A stretch of DNA of 64,000 bases from [Haemophilus] felis (GCA_002015125.1 MUYB01000001.1:122542-186541); one strand, 5' to 3'; positions 10,802-20,671 are shown, numbered from the stretch's first letter. Notes: generated by a model not told the origin, from the letters alone. Made by a program: numbers and translations.

Positions 10802-10817
10802 TGTGATAAACATCACA
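10802..10817. promoter_or_regulatory. perfect CRP-cAMP binding palindrome
   Basis: The sequence TGTGATAAACATCACA matches TGTGA-N6-TCACA at all ten conserved positions. It lies 119-134 bp upstream of the start of the CstA-family gene and about 100 bp upstream of the divergent zinc-ribbon gene. CRP control of cstA is known in E. coli, so regulation of the transporter is the more likely role. Confidence 0.85.
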
Positions 10818-10917
10818 TATTTTTTAAATATAAAAAATAAATACACAAATAATTTTGCTTTATTTGCGTTTTTATTCTAAAACTCAACAAAATTTCACCC
10901 TGAAAGGAATAAAACAA

Positions 10918-11148
10918 ATGGCTTTGCAACGTTGCCCTGAATGTCGCCACAAAATTAGTGAAAGCGCCCAAGCCTGTCCCAACTGTGGTTTCTCTTTTGA
11001 TGAAGAAAATTTGCAGTTATACCGAGAGAAACTAGAACAACGCCGCTTACATAATGAAGAGATAAATAAGAAAAGTGTCAAAATCCATTTAATTTGGGGA
11101 GCGATTTTTGCGTTAGTAATCATCGTATCAAGCTTACTAACGCAATAA
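10918..11148 (+). CDS. small zinc-ribbon membrane protein
   Basis: The product has 76 residues and unknown function. It opens MALQRCPECRHKISESA and contains two CxxC knuckles (CPEC and CPNC, 13 residues apart), the pattern of a zinc ribbon. A charged helical stretch follows (about residues 27-50), then a C-terminal hydrophobic segment (about 54-73) predicted to span the membrane with the zinc ribbon in the cytoplasm. I chose the ATG at 10918 because AAGGAA lies about 10 bases upstream. An earlier in-frame start at 10855 would add 21 residues without a family match. It converges on ppiB with a 10-bp gap. Confidence 0.8.
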   Translation: MALQRCPECRHKISESAQACPNCGFSFDEENLQLYREKLEQRRLHNEEINKKSVKIHLIWGAIFALVIIVSSLLTQ

Positions 11149-11158
11149 AGAAGAAAAA

Positions 11159-11668
11159 TTATTCCACTGAAACGGAATTGATAATCACATCTTCTGTTGG
11201 CACATCTTGGTGGAAACCTTTATTACCTGTTTTCACCCCTTTGATTTTATCAACCACGTCCATTCCTTCAATCACTTCGCCGAATACCGCATAGCCCCAC
11301 TCTTGTACCACGGTTTTGCCGAACATCTCTTTGGTGCGATGATCTAAAAAGTTATTGTCAGCTACATTGATAAAAAACTGGGCTGATGCAGAATGAGGAT
11401 CAGAAGTGCGAGCCATTGCAATGGTGCCGCGTTTGTTACTTAAACCGTTATTTGCTTCATTTTTGATTGGTGCACGGGTGGATTTTTCACGCATCCCCAC
11501 TTCCATACCACCGCCTTGGATCATAAAACCGTCAATCACACGGTGGAAAATGGTGCCGTTATAAAAGCCATCTTTGCAGTAAGTTTCAAAGTTTTCAGCA
11601 CTAATCGGTGCTTTTTCAAAGTTTAACGCAATTTTAATATCGCCGAAGTTGGTATGTAATGTAATCAT
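11159..11668 (-). CDS. ppiB: peptidyl-prolyl cis-trans isomerase B (cyclophilin)
   Basis: PpiB is the cytoplasmic cyclophilin that speeds proline cis-trans isomerisation during protein folding. The 169-residue protein has no signal peptide and starts [11 protein letters not shown]. The cyclophilin signature [13 protein letters not shown] is at about residues 41-53, and the downstream block [16 protein letters not shown] is typical of the bacterial PpiB branch. It is a single-domain protein of normal length. It is downstream of the restriction-modification gene on the same strand and converges with the zinc-ribbon gene. Confidence 0.96.
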   Translation of the reverse strand: MITLHTNFGDIKIALNFEKAPISAENFETYCKDGFYNGTIFHRVIDGFMIQGGGMEVGMREKSTRAPIKNEANNGLSNKRGTIAMARTSDPHSASAQFFINVADNNFLDHRTKEMFGKTVVQEWGYAVFGEVIEGMDVVDKIKGVKTGNKGFHQDVPTEDVIINSVSVE

Positions 11669-11816
11669 TGATAAATCCTATAAGTTTAAAGGGGAAAAAT
11701 AAGGGCGACATTATGAAAAAGTTTTCGGGAAATTGCTATATTTAAGAGCTTTTTATGTGGAAAAAATCCGACATTTTGTTTTTTTATCTAGCCCATCCTA
11801 CCCCGATGCAATTTCC

Positions 11817-14738
11817 CTACCCCATCCTCCCAAACAAAAACGCCACGCGTTCTTCGTCGTTGGGGTTGCCTTGGTAGCCGTAGGCGGTGTCCACGGCTTT
11901 GTCGAGGGCGGTGTGGGCTTGGTGGAGTTTGTCCCAGTGGCTGTTGGTACGGTAGAAATCGGCGAGGCTGGGTGGGGCGATGGGGTCGCCTTTGGCGTCA
12001 CCGTTTGCAATTTTTTGGTTGTAATCCGCCGCTTGTTGGCGGTAGAAATCCCGTGCGTCGAGGATGGCTTGGGCGGCGGTTTCGATGGCGGCGATGTGTT
12101 TGGCGAGGTGGGCATTTCCCCCTTGGCGTTCTTCAAAGCTGAAGGGGAAAGGGAAGTTGTTGTACACAATGGTGTTGGAATAGCGGTAGCGGCTTTCCAG
12201 TCTGCCTGCAACCGTTCGCATAAAGGCGTTGTGCATTGTGGAACAGAGTATGCCGAAGTGGTAGAGGGTGGCGTTCGGCAAGCTGAAATTGGCATTGCTG
12301 TTGATCACTTGGCTTTCCACATAATCAATGAGGATAAATTGTCGTGTTTCTGAAGAAACGCTTGGAATAATTAGGTAATTGCCTGAGGTGGGTTGGCGAA
12401 TTTCATCAAAAAGATGTGCCGTTTCAGCTCCTTTTTGGGTGGCAACTTTTGGGGAAGCCAACCGCATTTGGCGAACCTTTTCAATGCGTTGAGCGACCTG
12501 TGGCATTTTTTGTAAATCTTGATTGAGCAGAACTTCTGGCACGTCGGCGAACCATAGGCACCAACGTTCTTTGCCGTTGATAAATTCGTCTGCCCCTAAA
12601 AATGGGCGAATATATTTTTTCGCAAGCGGTTCTTTTTGCACTAAAGTTTGCATTTCTTCGGTGTTCATCAACAGGTTACCGCCATCGGTGGGTTTGTTTC
12701 CGTAAACCATTTCCGCTTCGCCCGAAATCACTTTTTTGGCTTTGTCAATGATGACATTCGGCGCATCAATTAAATAGGGGTTGATGTGTTGGCAAATTTT
12801 TTCGCTGATCTCGCCACTTGCGTCGGTGGTGAACAGGCGTTTTGTTGGGGCGGACGCTGAGCTTGTCGAAGCACAGGTCGTTTCGACAAGCTCAACGGCC
12901 GAAGTATCACAATCAACGACCGAAACGGAAAATCCCACAATCACGCAATGCACCGCTGCTTTGCCTTTGGCGGAGGAGGTCCATTGAAAAGTGCGGTAAG
13001 CGAAATCAATGGCGACGCCTTGTTTGAGCAAATGCCCCCACAACACGGGCACTTGTTCCCCTTGGCAGATGGAGTTGGTGGAGACGAAGGCGGTTTTGAC
13101 GTTCGAGTTTTCCGCCATTATGTGAGCGGCTTTGACGTACCAGTTGCAGACGTAATCCAGCGAGGCGAAATTTTTAATCTCGCCGCAAAGGCGTTTTTGG
13201 TCGGCTTTTTGCTCAGCGGTTTGGTAGGTTTTGCCGATAAAAGGCGGATTGCCGAAAATGTAATCGACCTCCGCCCAGTCCACGCTAAGGGCGTTGTCGT
13301 TGACAATATGGGCTTCGTCGGTGAGCGGCACGGAGACGGCGGTGACGCTTTCGCCAAAGCGGTCGTGAGTTCGCAGGTTGCATTGATGATTCACTAACCA
13401 CATCGCCACTTTGGCAATTTGGGAGGGAAATTCATCCAGTTCAATGCCGTGAAATTGCGAGAGGTGGCATTGCACGGTAACGCCATAATCCAGTGCGAAG
13501 TTGTCATTTTTTTTGAAATAGAGGGCGTCGATGATGTCGTCTTCGAGCTGTCGGAGTTCATCAAAGGCGACGATGAGGAAGTTGCCGCAGCCGCAGGCAG
13601 GGTCTAAAAAACGGAGGTTGCTGATTTTTTTGTAGAATTTCTGTAAATCCGCTTGTTTTTTCTTCACTTTTTGAAATTCGGCACGCAGTTCATCTAAAAA
13701 GAGCGGTTTGATGAGCTTGAGAATGTTGGCTTTTTCCGTGTAGTGGGCACCTGCTTCACGGCGTTCTTGGCTGTCCATTACGCTTTGGAAGAGGGAGCCG
13801 AAAATTTCAGGGCTGATGAATTGCCAGTCTCGGTGGGAGCAGTCGAGTAATTTGGCACGCAATTCGCTATCAAAATAAAACAGGGGCAGATTGTCGCCAA
13901 ACAAGTTGCCGTTAATGTATTCAAAGGCTTTGAGGTCTTCATTCATTCGGGCTGGGCGTTGCTCAAAGGGGGTGTTGAGCACGCTGAACAGTTCGTTGAG
14001 TTTGGCGCCTAAATCGGAGCCGTCCACGGCAGTGTATTGGCGAAGATAGTTTTCAAACTGATTGGGTTCGAAAATGCGGCTATCGTCGGCGAAAAAGCAG
14101 AATAATAGGCGAATGAGGAAGAGTTTTAATTCGTGGGAATTGCCGTGATCGGCGGCGAGGGCTTTGTATAATTCGCCCATTGCTTCGGCGGCTTGGATAT
14201 TGGCGGCTTCTTCTTCGGTTTTGAGGTGGTGTTGAATGCCGTCCATAAAATCAAAGGCACGTTTTTTGACGATGAAGTCGGGCAGTTCTTGAATGCTAAA
14301 TTCGAGGCGTTCGTCGGTGTCTAAATTGAGCAGGCGAAAGCGTGCGAAATCGCAGATAATCACTCGGGGCGGTACGTCTTCAGGGCTGCGACGGCGAAGT
14401 TCATCAATATACCCCATCGCCTGCTCTTCCGCTTTGTTTAGGTCTTTTTTGGCGGATTTGTGTTCGCAAAGCAAATGCCCTGCCCAAAACACATCAATGA
14501 AGCCGCTTGCCCGATTTTGGCGTGCGATGTTGTATTCATAACGGGCAATTTGGTAACGTTCTAGCCCGAAAATTTGGAAAAAGTCGTCCCAAAAGGATTT
14601 GGCTTCCGCTTCTTCTCGGGTTTCATTTTGCCATTTTTTTACAAACGCATTGGCACGGGTGCGTTTTTCGTTGGGGGTGAGATGTGGCATAGGGTTGGTT
14701 TGGTTGGTTGGTTGAACAGTTGGAGGAAAATTATACAT
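11817..14738 (-). CDS. single-chain type IIL-like restriction-modification enzyme (MmeI/YeeA class)
   Basis: This protein of 973 residues fuses nuclease, adenine methyltransferase and target recognition parts, as in MmeI-like enzymes that cut unmodified DNA and methylate one strand of their site. Numbered from the first ATG, a PD-(D/E)xK-type site is at D82 and E92-H-K94. A helical region follows, then motif X (HYTEKANI, about 332), motif I DPACGCGNF (379-387) and the amino-methylase motif GNPPF (496-500). The C-terminal third should recognise the target. The second in-frame ATG at 14688-14690 (MPHLTPNEKR) is the more usual start for the family. Sampled GC is near 48%, richer than the flanking genes. 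Two unusual repeats lie in the gene. No frameshift was seen, so it may be active; specificity is unknown. Confidence 0.9.
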   Translation of the reverse strand: MYNFPPTVQPTNQTNPMPHLTPNEKRTRANAFVKKWQNETREEAEAKSFWDDFFQIFGLERYQIARYEYNIARQNRASGFIDVFWAGHLLCEHKSAKKDLNKAEEQAMGYIDELRRRSPEDVPPRVIICDFARFRLLNLDTDERLEFSIQELPDFIVKKRAFDFMDGIQHHLKTEEEAANIQAAEAMGELYKALAADHGNSHELKLFLIRLLFCFFADDSRIFEPNQFENYLRQYTAVDGSDLGAKLNELFSVLNTPFEQRPARMNEDLKAFEYINGNLFGDNLPLFYFDSELRAKLLDCSHRDWQFISPEIFGSLFQSVMDSQERREAGAHYTEKANILKLIKPLFLDELRAEFQKVKKKQADLQKFYKKISNLRFLDPACGCGNFLIVAFDELRQLEDDIIDALYFKKNDNFALDYGVTVQCHLSQFHGIELDEFPSQIAKVAMWLVNHQCNLRTHDRFGESVTAVSVPLTDEAHIVNDNALSVDWAEVDYIFGNPPFIGKTYQTAEQKADQKRLCGEIKNFASLDYVCNWYVKAAHIMAENSNVKTAFVSTNSICQGEQVPVLWGHLLKQGVAIDFAYRTFQWTSSAKGKAAVHCVIVGFSVSVVDCDTSAVELVETTCASTSSASAPTKRLFTTDASGEISEKICQHINPYLIDAPNVIIDKAKKVISGEAEMVYGNKPTDGGNLLMNTEEMQTLVQKEPLAKKYIRPFLGADEFINGKERWCLWFADVPEVLLNQDLQKMPQVAQRIEKVRQMRLASPKVATQKGAETAHLFDEIRQPTSGNYLIIPSVSSETRQFILIDYVESQVINSNANFSLPNATLYHFGILCSTMHNAFMRTVAGRLESRYRYSNTIVYNNFPFPFSFEERQGGNAHLAKHIAAIETAAQAILDARDFYRQQAADYNQKIANGDAKGDPIAPPSLADFYRTNSHWDKLHQAHTALDKAVDTAYGYQGNPNDEERVAFLFGRMG
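12856..12896. repeat. palindromic repeat (TTCGACAAGCTCA type) inside the restriction gene
   Basis: Two 13-bp arms, TGAGCTTGTCGAA (12858-12870) and TTCGACAAGCTCA (12882-12894), are exact inverted repeats around an 11-bp spacer. Flanking bases extend the pairing imperfectly to 12856 and 12896. Read in the gene it encodes the phrase AVELVETTCASTSSASA (about residues 614-630). This resembles a palindromic element that occurs in many bacterial genomes and is often translated in frame. Confidence 0.75.
12989..12997 (+). other. Haemophilus-type DNA uptake signal
   Basis: The nonamer AAGTGCGGT is the core uptake signal sequence of the Haemophilus subtype. This copy lies inside the restriction-modification gene. 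The presence of the signal in an accessory gene is compatible with entry by natural transformation from a related species. Confidence 0.7.
14693..14713 (-). repeat. interrupted AACC tetranucleotide repeat at the start of the restriction gene
   Basis: On the plus strand GGTT occurs five times (14693-14700 twice, then after one T, 14702-14713 three times), so the coding strand carries AACC units. The tract lies between two in-frame ATGs of the restriction gene (14736-14738 and 14688-14690). CCAA-type repeats drive phase variation in Haemophilus, but this one is short and interrupted. Confidence 0.6.
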
Positions 14739-14820
14739 AATTTTTACAAAAAACCATAAAAATCTTGTCGCTTGTTTGCTATATTAACGCCTTTATTTAT
14801 CAGCTTTAAGAGAGAACATT

Positions 14821-16200
14821 ATGCTCAAAATGTATAACACCCTAAAACGTGAAAAAGAAGAATTTAAACCAATCCGCCCTGATGTTGTGGGGATGTATGT
14901 CTGTGGCGTGACGGTTTATGATTTTTGTCACTTCGGGCACGGGCGGACGTTTGTCTCTTTTGATGTGATTGCCCGTTATTTACGCTATCTTGGCTACAAT
15001 TTACGTTACGTTCGCAACATTACCGACGTGGACGATAAAATCATCAAACGCTCTCTTGAGAATAACGAAACCTGCGTTCAGCTGGTGGAACGAATGATTG
15101 GGGAAATGAATAAAGATTTCGATGCCTTGAACATTTTGCGTCCTGATGTGGAACCCCGTGCCACCCAGCACATTCCTGACATTATCGCCATTGTGCAAGC
15201 CTTGTTAGACAAAGGTCACGCCTACGTTGCGGAAGATGGCGATGTGATGTTTAAGGTGGATTCTTTCGAGAAATACGGTCGCTTGTCTCGCCAAAATTTA
15301 GAGCAACTGCAAGCGGGTGCAAGGGTGGAAATCAAATCGGTGAAACGTAACCCTATGGACTTTGTGCTGTGGAAAATGTCCAAAGCCAACGAGCCGAGTT
15401 GGGATTCCCCTTGGGGTAAAGGTCGCCCCGGTTGGCATATTGAATGTTCGGCGATGAACAGCAAAGAGCTCGGTAACCATTTTGATATTCACGGCGGCGG
15501 TTCGGATTTGATGTTCCCCCACCACGAGAATGAAATCGCTCAATCTTGCTGTGCACACGGCGATGATTATGTGAATTATTGGCTGCACACGGGAATGTTG
15601 ATGATCAACAAAGAGAAGATGTCCAAATCCCTTGGCAACTATTTCACCTTGCGTTATATGCTTGAACGCTACGACGCTGAAGCCTTGCGTTACTTCTTTT
15701 TAACCGCCCATTACCGCAGTTTGTTGGATTACAGCACGGAAAATTTAGACCTTGCTAAATCCGCATTGGAACGCTTATACACCGCCTTGCGTGGCTGTGA
15801 TTTAACGGTGGCGTTAAGCGAAGAGGATCAATATGTCATCGCATTCAAAGAGGCAATGAATGACGATTTCAACACCCCAGGGGCGTTAGCGGTGCTGTTT
15901 GAATTAGCCCGTGAAATCAACAAGGCAAAAAGTGAAAATCCAACGGAAGCCAACCGCTTGGCAAGCCGCTTGAAGCAGCTGGCAGGCGTATTGGGCTTGC
16001 TAGAGCGTGATGCGGAAGCTTTTTTACAAGGCGATGCCAACAATGACGAAGTGGCAGAAATCGAAGCCTTAATCAAACAACGCAACGAAGCCCGTGCTGC
16101 AAAAAATTGGGCAGTAGCAGACGAAGCCCGCAACAAACTCACCCAAATGGGCATTGTGTTGGAAGACGGTGCGAATGGCACGACGTGGCGGAAGGGATAA
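14821..16200 (+). CDS. cysS: cysteine--tRNA ligase
   Basis: CysS charges tRNA-Cys with cysteine. The 459-residue class I synthetase has the HIGH-type motif HFGH at 37-40 and KMSKS at 266-270. Its catalytic zinc ligands are visible as C28, C209, H234 and E238. Length is normal. The start ATG at 14821 is preceded by AAGAGAG. The base composition in the first two thirds is richer than in genes such as sdaC, as in the adjacent restriction gene. It diverges from the restriction gene with 82 bp between and converges on clpB across a strong terminator. Confidence 0.97.
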   Translation: MLKMYNTLKREKEEFKPIRPDVVGMYVCGVTVYDFCHFGHGRTFVSFDVIARYLRYLGYNLRYVRNITDVDDKIIKRSLENNETCVQLVERMIGEMNKDFDALNILRPDVEPRATQHIPDIIAIVQALLDKGHAYVAEDGDVMFKVDSFEKYGRLSRQNLEQLQAGARVEIKSVKRNPMDFVLWKMSKANEPSWDSPWGKGRPGWHIECSAMNSKELGNHFDIHGGGSDLMFPHHENEIAQSCCAHGDDYVNYWLHTGMLMINKEKMSKSLGNYFTLRYMLERYDAEALRYFFLTAHYRSLLDYSTENLDLAKSALERLYTALRGCDLTVALSEEDQYVIAFKEAMNDDFNTPGALAVLFELAREINKAKSENPTEANRLASRLKQLAGVLGLLERDAEAFLQGDANNDEVAEIEALIKQRNEARAAKNWAVADEARNKLTQMGIVLEDGANGTTWRKG

Positions 16201-16294
16201 TTTCGGTTTAATTTTGGGACACCCAAAGAGCAACTTAAAACGTTAAGAAAATGGTGTGAAATTTAGGGCTAATCTACTTCAGCCCCTTTATAAA

Positions 16295-16328
16295 AAAACT
16301 GCGGTTAAATTTTCTTCACCGCAGTTTT
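16295..16328. terminator. bidirectional terminator between cysS and clpB
   Basis: Arms AAAACTGCGGT (16295-16305) and ACCGCAGTTTT (16318-16328) pair perfectly over 11 bp. A-rich and T-rich tails are within and around the stem on both strands, so it can end both cysS and clpB transcripts. The arms differ by one base from the uptake signal core AAGTGCGGT. Confidence 0.85.
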
Positions 16329-16334
16329 ACCAAT

Positions 16335-18902
16335 TTATTGCTTAACCAAAATTTTCCCATCCACATAATCAATAGTCACCAACTGATTTGGCAACAATTT
16401 TCCTGACAGAATTTGTTGTGCCAATGGGTTTTCGATTTCTTGTTGAATAGCACGTTTTAACGGACGAGCACCATACACAGGATCGTAACCTACCTCGCCA
16501 ATAAAATCTAAGCAAGCATCGGTAAAGTGTAATTGATAACCATGACTTTCCATACGTTTGATTAAACGTTGTAACTGAATCGTGGCAATGGCACGAATAT
16601 TTTCTTTGCCTAATGGATGGAACACCACGGTTTCGTCAATACGGTTGATAAATTCTGGGCGGAAATGCTGTCCCACCACAGACATCACCAAGTCTTTCAT
16701 ACTGCCGTAATCGGCGGATTGATTTTCTTGGATTAAGTGCGATCCCAAATTTGAAGTCATAATCACTACCGTATTGCGGAAGTCCACTGTGCGACCCTGA
16801 CCATCCGTTAAACGACCGTCATCCAACACTTGCAACAGAATGTTAAACACGTCGGCGTGAGCTTTTTCCACTTCGTCGAGCAAAATCACAGAATAAGGAC
16901 GACGACGCACCGCTTCCGTTAAATAACCGCCCTCTTCATAGCCCACATAGCCCGGAGGTGCCCCCACTAAACGAGACACACTGTGTTTTTCCATAAATTC
17001 TGACATATCAATACGCACCATGGCGTTTTCATCGTCAAACAGGAAGTTGGCAAGGGTTTTACACAATTCGGTTTTCCCTACCCCAGTCGGTCCTAAGAAT
17101 AAGAAAGAACCAATTGGGCGATTTGGATCGGATAATCCTGCTCGGCTACGGCGAATAGCGTTTGCGACAGCGTCAATGGCTTCATTTTGCCCAATGACTC
17201 TTTTGTGCAATTCTTCTTCCATACGCAAGAGTTTTTCCTTTTCCCCTTCCATCATTTTAGCCACAGGAATCCCCGTTGCACGAGAAAGCACTTCGGCGAT
17301 TTCTTCATCGGTTACACGATAACGAAGCAAGGTCATTTCTTTGCCTTCCGCCGATTCCGCTTGGGCTAATTGTTTTTCTAATTCAGGAATTACGCCGTAT
17401 TGCAATTCGGACATTTTGGCAAAATCACTCACACGGCGTGCTTGTTCCATTTGGGTTCTTGCATTGTCTAACTCTGCCTTAATGTGTTGCGTGCCTGAAA
17501 GGGCAGCTTTTTCCGCTTTCCAAACGTCCTCCAACTCCGCATATTCACGTTCTTTGTGGCTCAATTCTTTTTCCAACATTTCTAAACGTTTACGGCTAGC
17601 GTCGTCGTCTTCTTTTTGTAAGGCTTGTTGTTCCAATTTTAACTGAATAATGCGACGCTCTAAACGATCCAAAGGTTGTGGTTTGGAATCAATTTCCATA
17701 CGAATACTTGACGCCGCCTCATCAATCAAGTCAATGGCTTTGTCGGGCAATTGACGATCGCTAATGTAGCGGTGCGAAAGGGTTGCCGCCGCCACAATGG
17801 CAGGGTCGGTAATTTGCACGTGATGGTGAATTTCATAACGTTCTTTTAGCCCACGCAAAATCGCAATGGTATCTTCCACTGTTGGCTCGCCCACAAACAC
17901 TTTTTGGAAACGACGCTCAAGGGCGGCATCTTTCTCAATATATTGGCGATATTCATCAAGGGTGGTGGCGCCAACGCAGTGCAATTCGCCACGAGCCAAA
18001 CTTGGCTTGAGCAAATTGCCAGCGTCCATCGCCCCATCGGTTTTGCCTGCACCCACCATGGTGTGAATTTCATCAATGAACAAAATCACGCTGCCTTCTT
18101 CTTTCGCCAGTTCGTTCAACACCGCTTTTAAACGCTCTTCAAATTCGCCACGGTATTTCGCCCCAGCGATCAACGCCCCCATATCAAGGGAAAGCACCCG
18201 TTTATTTTTCAAGCCTTCAGGCACTTCACCGTTGACAATCCGCTGTGCCAAACCTTCCACAATGGCCGTTTTCCCCACGCCCGGTTCACCGATTAACACT
18301 GGATTATTTTTGGTGCGGCGTTGCAAAACTTGAATCGCACGGCGGATTTCTTCATCACGTCCAATGACAGGATCGAGCTTGCCGTTTTCCGCCCGAGCGG
18401 TTAAATCAATAGTGTATTTATCCAAGGCTTGACGGCTTTCTTCGGCATTTTGATCGTTCACATTTTGTCCGCCACGCACTTTCTCAATGGCTTCTTGCAA
18501 ATTTTCTTTTTTCACACCGCACTTTTTCAACATCTCGCCAAGGCTTTTGTCCTCTAAAGCTGCCAATAAAAATAATTCAGAAGAAATAAATTTATCTTGG
18601 CGTTGCTGTGCAAATTTATCGCACAAATTGAGCAAATTCACCAACCCACGAGAAAGTTGCACGTCGCCGCCGTTTCCTGACACCTGTGGCAAACTCGTCA
18701 ACGCCGCATTCAGCTCATTACGCAGCAACGCTAAATTTGCCCCACTTGCCGTTAAAATCGACGCCGTCGCCCCTTCTTGTTGATTTAACAGGGCGACAAA
18801 TAAATGAACAGGTTCAATAAATTGATGATCTTGACCAATCGCCAAAGACTGTGCTTCTTGAATGGCTTGTTGAAATTTTGTTGTAAATTTTTCGATATTC
18901 AT
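16335..18902 (-). CDS. clpB: ATP-dependent disaggregase ClpB
   Basis: ClpB is a hexameric AAA+ chaperone that, with DnaK, pulls apart protein aggregates after heat stress. The 855-residue protein has the Clp N-domain (residues 1-145), a first nucleotide-binding domain with Walker A GEPGVGKT at 205-212, and the coiled-coil middle domain (about 400-520). The second nucleotide-binding domain has Walker A GPTGVGKT near 605, and a C-terminal domain ends the protein. A strong ribosome site, GGAGGA, precedes the ATG at 18900-18902. A heat-shock type promoter candidate lies 56-83 bp upstream of the start codon. An exact uptake signal is within the gene (18516-18524). Confidence 0.98.
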   Translation of the reverse strand: MNIEKFTTKFQQAIQEAQSLAIGQDHQFIEPVHLFVALLNQQEGATASILTASGANLALLRNELNAALTSLPQVSGNGGDVQLSRGLVNLLNLCDKFAQQRQDKFISSELFLLAALEDKSLGEMLKKCGVKKENLQEAIEKVRGGQNVNDQNAEESRQALDKYTIDLTARAENGKLDPVIGRDEEIRRAIQVLQRRTKNNPVLIGEPGVGKTAIVEGLAQRIVNGEVPEGLKNKRVLSLDMGALIAGAKYRGEFEERLKAVLNELAKEEGSVILFIDEIHTMVGAGKTDGAMDAGNLLKPSLARGELHCVGATTLDEYRQYIEKDAALERRFQKVFVGEPTVEDTIAILRGLKERYEIHHHVQITDPAIVAAATLSHRYISDRQLPDKAIDLIDEAASSIRMEIDSKPQPLDRLERRIIQLKLEQQALQKEDDDASRKRLEMLEKELSHKEREYAELEDVWKAEKAALSGTQHIKAELDNARTQMEQARRVSDFAKMSELQYGVIPELEKQLAQAESAEGKEMTLLRYRVTDEEIAEVLSRATGIPVAKMMEGEKEKLLRMEEELHKRVIGQNEAIDAVANAIRRSRAGLSDPNRPIGSFLFLGPTGVGKTELCKTLANFLFDDENAMVRIDMSEFMEKHSVSRLVGAPPGYVGYEEGGYLTEAVRRRPYSVILLDEVEKAHADVFNILLQVLDDGRLTDGQGRTVDFRNTVVIMTSNLGSHLIQENQSADYGSMKDLVMSVVGQHFRPEFINRIDETVVFHPLGKENIRAIATIQLQRLIKRMESHGYQLHFTDACLDFIGEVGYDPVYGARPLKRAIQQEIENPLAQQILSGKLLPNQLVTIDYVDGKILVKQ

Positions 18903-18957
18903 ATTGTCCTCCGACTGAATAGAAAAAAAGAATAATCTCTTTCGATTCGCTGGGGCT

Positions 18958-18985
18958 AAATAAGCATTTTTTGTGGGTTTTCAAG
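18958..18985 (-). promoter_or_regulatory. candidate sigma-32 heat-shock promoter of clpB
   Basis: On the minus strand CTTGAAA (18985-18979) is an exact match to the sigma-32 -35 element. Thirteen bases later GCTTATTT (18965-18958) matches five of eight positions of CCCCATTT. Spacing is as expected. The call depends on clpB being a known heat-shock gene. Confidence 0.5.
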
Positions 18986-19035
18986 GGAGGTTGTGTTTTT
19001 TTCTTTCCACAATGTAGTTAATTTTCAGTGGTTGA

Positions 19036-19063
19036 TTTACTGATTTTTCTTGGCTGTTATAAT
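19036..19063 (+). promoter_or_regulatory. sigma-70 promoter of dapF
   Basis: A consensus -10 box TATAAT is at 19058-19063, with a weak -35 candidate TTTACT at 19036-19041 (16-bp spacing). The position places transcription start near 19070. This rules out a dapF translation start at 19050 and supports the ATG at 19098. Confidence 0.65.
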
Positions 19064-19097
19064 GGCGAGCATTGTTGATTTTCACAAAGGAAAAAAA

Positions 19098-19922
19098 ATG
19101 CAATTTTCCAAAATGCACGGCTTAGGAAACGATTTTGTGGTAGTGGATGCCATTACGCAAAATCTTTATTTTTCGCCAGAAACGATCAAACGTTTAGCGG
19201 ATAGACATCGTGGCATTGGCTTTGACCAGCTGTTAGTTGTTGAGCCGCCTTATGATCCTGATTTAGATTTTCACTATCGCATTTTCAACGCCGACGGTAG
19301 CGAGGTGTCGCAATGCGGCAACGGTGCACGTTGTTTTGCTCGTTTTGTAACCTTGAAAGGGCTGACCAATAAACGAGACATCGCCGTTAGCACTGCCAAA
19401 GGCAAAATGTTGTTGAGCCTTAAAGAAGACGGTTTGGTGAAAGTGAATATGGGTGAGCCTGTTTGGGAACCTGCGAAAATTCCCTTCACCGCCAATAAAT
19501 TTGAAAAAAATTATATTTTGCGGACGCCGCTACAAACGGTGTTATGTGGTGCGGTATCAATGGGAAATCCTCATTGCGTCTTGCAAGTGGATAATATTCA
19601 AACGGCGAATGTGGCACAATTAGGACCTTTGCTTGAAAGCCACGAACGTTTTCCTGAGCGTGTTAATGTGGGATTTATGCAAGTGGTGAATCGCCACCAC
19701 ATTAAGTTGCGTGTTTATGAGCGTGGTGCTGGTGAAACTCAAGCCTGTGGTAGCGGCGCTTGTGCCGCCGTCGCTGTGGGCATTATGCAAGGGGTGTTAG
19801 ACAGCAATGTGCAAGTGGATTTACCCGGCGGTAGCCTTACCATTGAGTGGGACGGCGTCGGCAAACCGCTGTTTATGACTGGCGACGCTACTCATATTTA
19901 TGATGGCGTAGTGAAACTTTAG
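19098..19922 (+). CDS. dapF: diaminopimelate epimerase
   Basis: DapF converts LL-diaminopimelate to the meso form, used both for lysine synthesis and by MurE in the cell wall. The 274-residue protein begins [13 protein letters not shown], the normal family start. Its two catalytic cysteines are C73 (in SQCGNGAR) and C216 (in ACGSGAC). I use the ATG at 19098, which has AAAGGAA upstream and lies downstream of a clear TATAAT box. It is followed after 16 bp by rluA on the same strand, and the two are probably co-transcribed. Confidence 0.97.
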   Translation: MQFSKMHGLGNDFVVVDAITQNLYFSPETIKRLADRHRGIGFDQLLVVEPPYDPDLDFHYRIFNADGSEVSQCGNGARCFARFVTLKGLTNKRDIAVSTAKGKMLLSLKEDGLVKVNMGEPVWEPAKIPFTANKFEKNYILRTPLQTVLCGAVSMGNPHCVLQVDNIQTANVAQLGPLLESHERFPERVNVGFMQVVNRHHIKLRVYERGAGETQACGSGACAAVAVGIMQGVLDSNVQVDLPGGSLTIEWDGVGKPLFMTGDATHIYDGVVKL

Positions 19923-19938
19923 AATAAAGCGAGCAAAA

Positions 19939-20598
19939 ATGGCACTCATCGACTATCGCCCACCCAAAGAACCCTATCTTGAGATTGTTCATTACGACGA
20001 TCATTTTGTGTTGATCAACAAACCCAGTGGCTTGCTTTCTGTGCCAGGCAATCAGCCTGAATATTACGATAGTGCGATGTCGAGGGTAAAAGAAAAATAT
20101 GGCTTTTGCGAGCCAGCACATCGCCTTGATATGTCCACCAGTGGTTTAATTTTATTCGCACTTAGCAAGGCGGCAGACCGTGAGTTAAAACGCCAATTTC
20201 GTGAACGAGAGCCGAAAAAGCAGTATCAGGCGTTAGTGCTTGGACATTTAGCGGCGGATCGGGGCGAAATTAATTTGCCGCTTATTTGCGACTGGGAAAA
20301 CCGTCCTCGACAAAAAATTTGCTTTGAGCGAGGCAAGCCCGCCCTGACGCAATATGAAGTGTTAGAACGCTATCCTAACAACACCAGCCGTGTGCGTTTA
20401 ACGCCGATCACAGGGCGTTCACATCAACTGCGCTTACATATGCTAGCACTTGGACACCCTATTTTAGGCGATAAATTCTATGCACCGCCGCAAGGAAAAT
20501 CCCTTGCTCCACGCCTTTGTCTACACGCTGAAAGTTTGCAGTTTAATCATCCTATTACTGGAGAAAAATTAAATTTCAGCGTAAAACCAATGTTTTGA
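19939..20598 (+). CDS. rluA: RNA pseudouridine synthase RluA
   Basis: RluA makes pseudouridine at position 746 of 23S rRNA and position 32 of some tRNAs. The 219-residue protein has no S4 domain, as expected for RluA. The catalytic motif HRLDMSTSGL is at 61-70 with Asp64 as the nucleophile, and the later block [15 protein letters not shown] is typical of the family. It follows dapF by 16 bp. A diverged copy of its C-terminal coding region occurs 1.2 kb downstream (21602-21767), on the other side of mscS. Confidence 0.95.
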   Translation: MALIDYRPPKEPYLEIVHYDDHFVLINKPSGLLSVPGNQPEYYDSAMSRVKEKYGFCEPAHRLDMSTSGLILFALSKAADRELKRQFREREPKKQYQALVLGHLAADRGEINLPLICDWENRPRQKICFERGKPALTQYEVLERYPNNTSRVRLTPITGRSHQLRLHMLALGHPILGDKFYAPPQGKSLAPRLCLHAESLQFNHPITGEKLNFSVKPMF

Positions 20599-20671
20599 TT
20601 TGGACTATTAGTAATTATTATCTCTTATGATAGAATCTCGCGCCTCTTTTATTGATTTTGGAGCATGAAAA

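Noticed and set aside
11733..12353. 206-codon open frame on the plus strand
   Set aside because: It lies opposite the restriction-modification gene, has a glycine- and valine-rich composition typical of an antisense shadow, and shows no family motif.
12948..13397. 149-codon open frame on the plus strand
   Set aside because: It is antisense to the conserved methyltransferase motifs of the restriction gene and has no independent support.
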